64,000 bases of DNA, taken from positions 434,001-498,000 of the forward strand of contig OOIN01000035.1 of assembly GCA_900323505.1 (NCBI GenBank), given 5' to 3'. This document shows, piece by piece, positions 63,614 through 64,000 of this stretch. The notes beneath the pieces were generated by a model. It did no database searches, was not told where the DNA came from, and worked only from the letters and a program-made list of their open reading frames with translations. Both the position numbers and the translations under genes were made by a program. The stretch's first letter is position 1. Every line of letters begins with the position of its first letter. This DNA comes from Ustilago trichophora. Its lineage: Eukaryota; Basidiomycota; Ustilaginomycetes; Ustilaginales; Ustilaginaceae.

Positions 63614-64000
63614 GGTAGGCTATAGAATGATATGAGCTGGTCCGATGGTCTAGGTGAGGGAGTGCGAGGTACTACCCCGGTCGATGACACCAAGTTTAAC
63701 TGAAGTGAGGTCCAGCTCTGTGATCCAAGCTCGGTCGAAAAAGGTGTGTAGGTTCAACGCAGTCGGATTTGGAAGAGCATTGGAGTCAAGTGAAGGTATG
63801 GCGGTACGGTGCGAGCCGAGAGGGCTCAATAATGAATCAAAATCAGTCGAATACTTTGTGATCGTTGTGATTGCTCGATTACTCCTGTCGAGAGAGTGTA
63901 TGATGATGATGCGAAGAGAGAGAGTGTGTGTGTGAGTGAGGAAGGTGGAAGACGACAAAGCGAGTGTATGTATCGAGTGGTACGGTGTTGGATTGGAGCA
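63614..64000 (-). promoter_or_regulatory. Symplekin upstream region at the window edge
   Basis: 387 bp upstream of the symplekin ATG, with short GA/GT runs near 63915-63935. It should hold at least part of the promoter. No gene is seen before the window ends. Confidence 0.4.

Overview
This window is nuclear DNA of a basidiomycete, most likely a smut fungus of the Ustilaginales (Ustilago, Sporisorium, Moesziomyces or Pseudozyma type). The signs are long open reading frames almost free of introns (one of 9.2 kb), gene spacing of 0.3 to 2.5 kb on both strands, pyrimidine-rich leaders, strong preference for C-ending codons in some genes, and a fungal gene set (UTP20, HRD3, MOB1, SEC7, symplekin, OPT transporter). 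The species is not settled here. I saw no rRNA or tRNA gene, CRISPR array, intact transposon or virus.

Layout. Positions 1-7227 are gene-poor, with only protein-like scraps. An acyl-CoA synthetase (+, 7228-10953, one 1.9-kb intron) converges on a membrane acyltransferase (-, 11573-13270). After a 2.1-kb divergent spacer comes a membrane-anchored GH30 glucanase (+, 15391-17208). UTP20 (17456-26677), HRD3 (27180-30482) and a GH16-like/acyltransferase-3 fusion (31079-34678) follow, all on the minus strand. A 2.7-kb divergent spacer leads to a GT2 glycan synthase (+, 37372-38814), a possible 67-aa gene, MOB1 (+, 40015-40668) and SEC7 (+, 41357-47509). A membrane-anchored histidine acid phosphatase (-, 47802-49814) shares a divergent promoter with a phenol 2-monooxygenase-like flavoprotein (+, 50572-52869). 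A possible 57-aa gene (-, 52932-53105) opens a 3.8-kb repeat-rich gap with coding relics. Last come an OPT oligopeptide transporter (+, 56873-59302) and symplekin/PTA1 (-, 59948-63613).

How the genes fit together. There is no operon. Housekeeping genes (ribosome assembly, ER-associated degradation, Golgi Arf activation, mitotic exit, mRNA 3' end formation) are mixed with cell-surface glycan or acyl-transfer enzymes (two acyltransferase-3 proteins, GH30, GT2) and metabolic or uptake genes (CoA ligase, phenol hydroxylase, phosphatase, OPT). The most unusual gene is the GH16-like/acyltransferase-3 fusion, whose lectin-like outer domain seems to have lost the GH16 catalytic acids. I found no complete new defence or mobile system.
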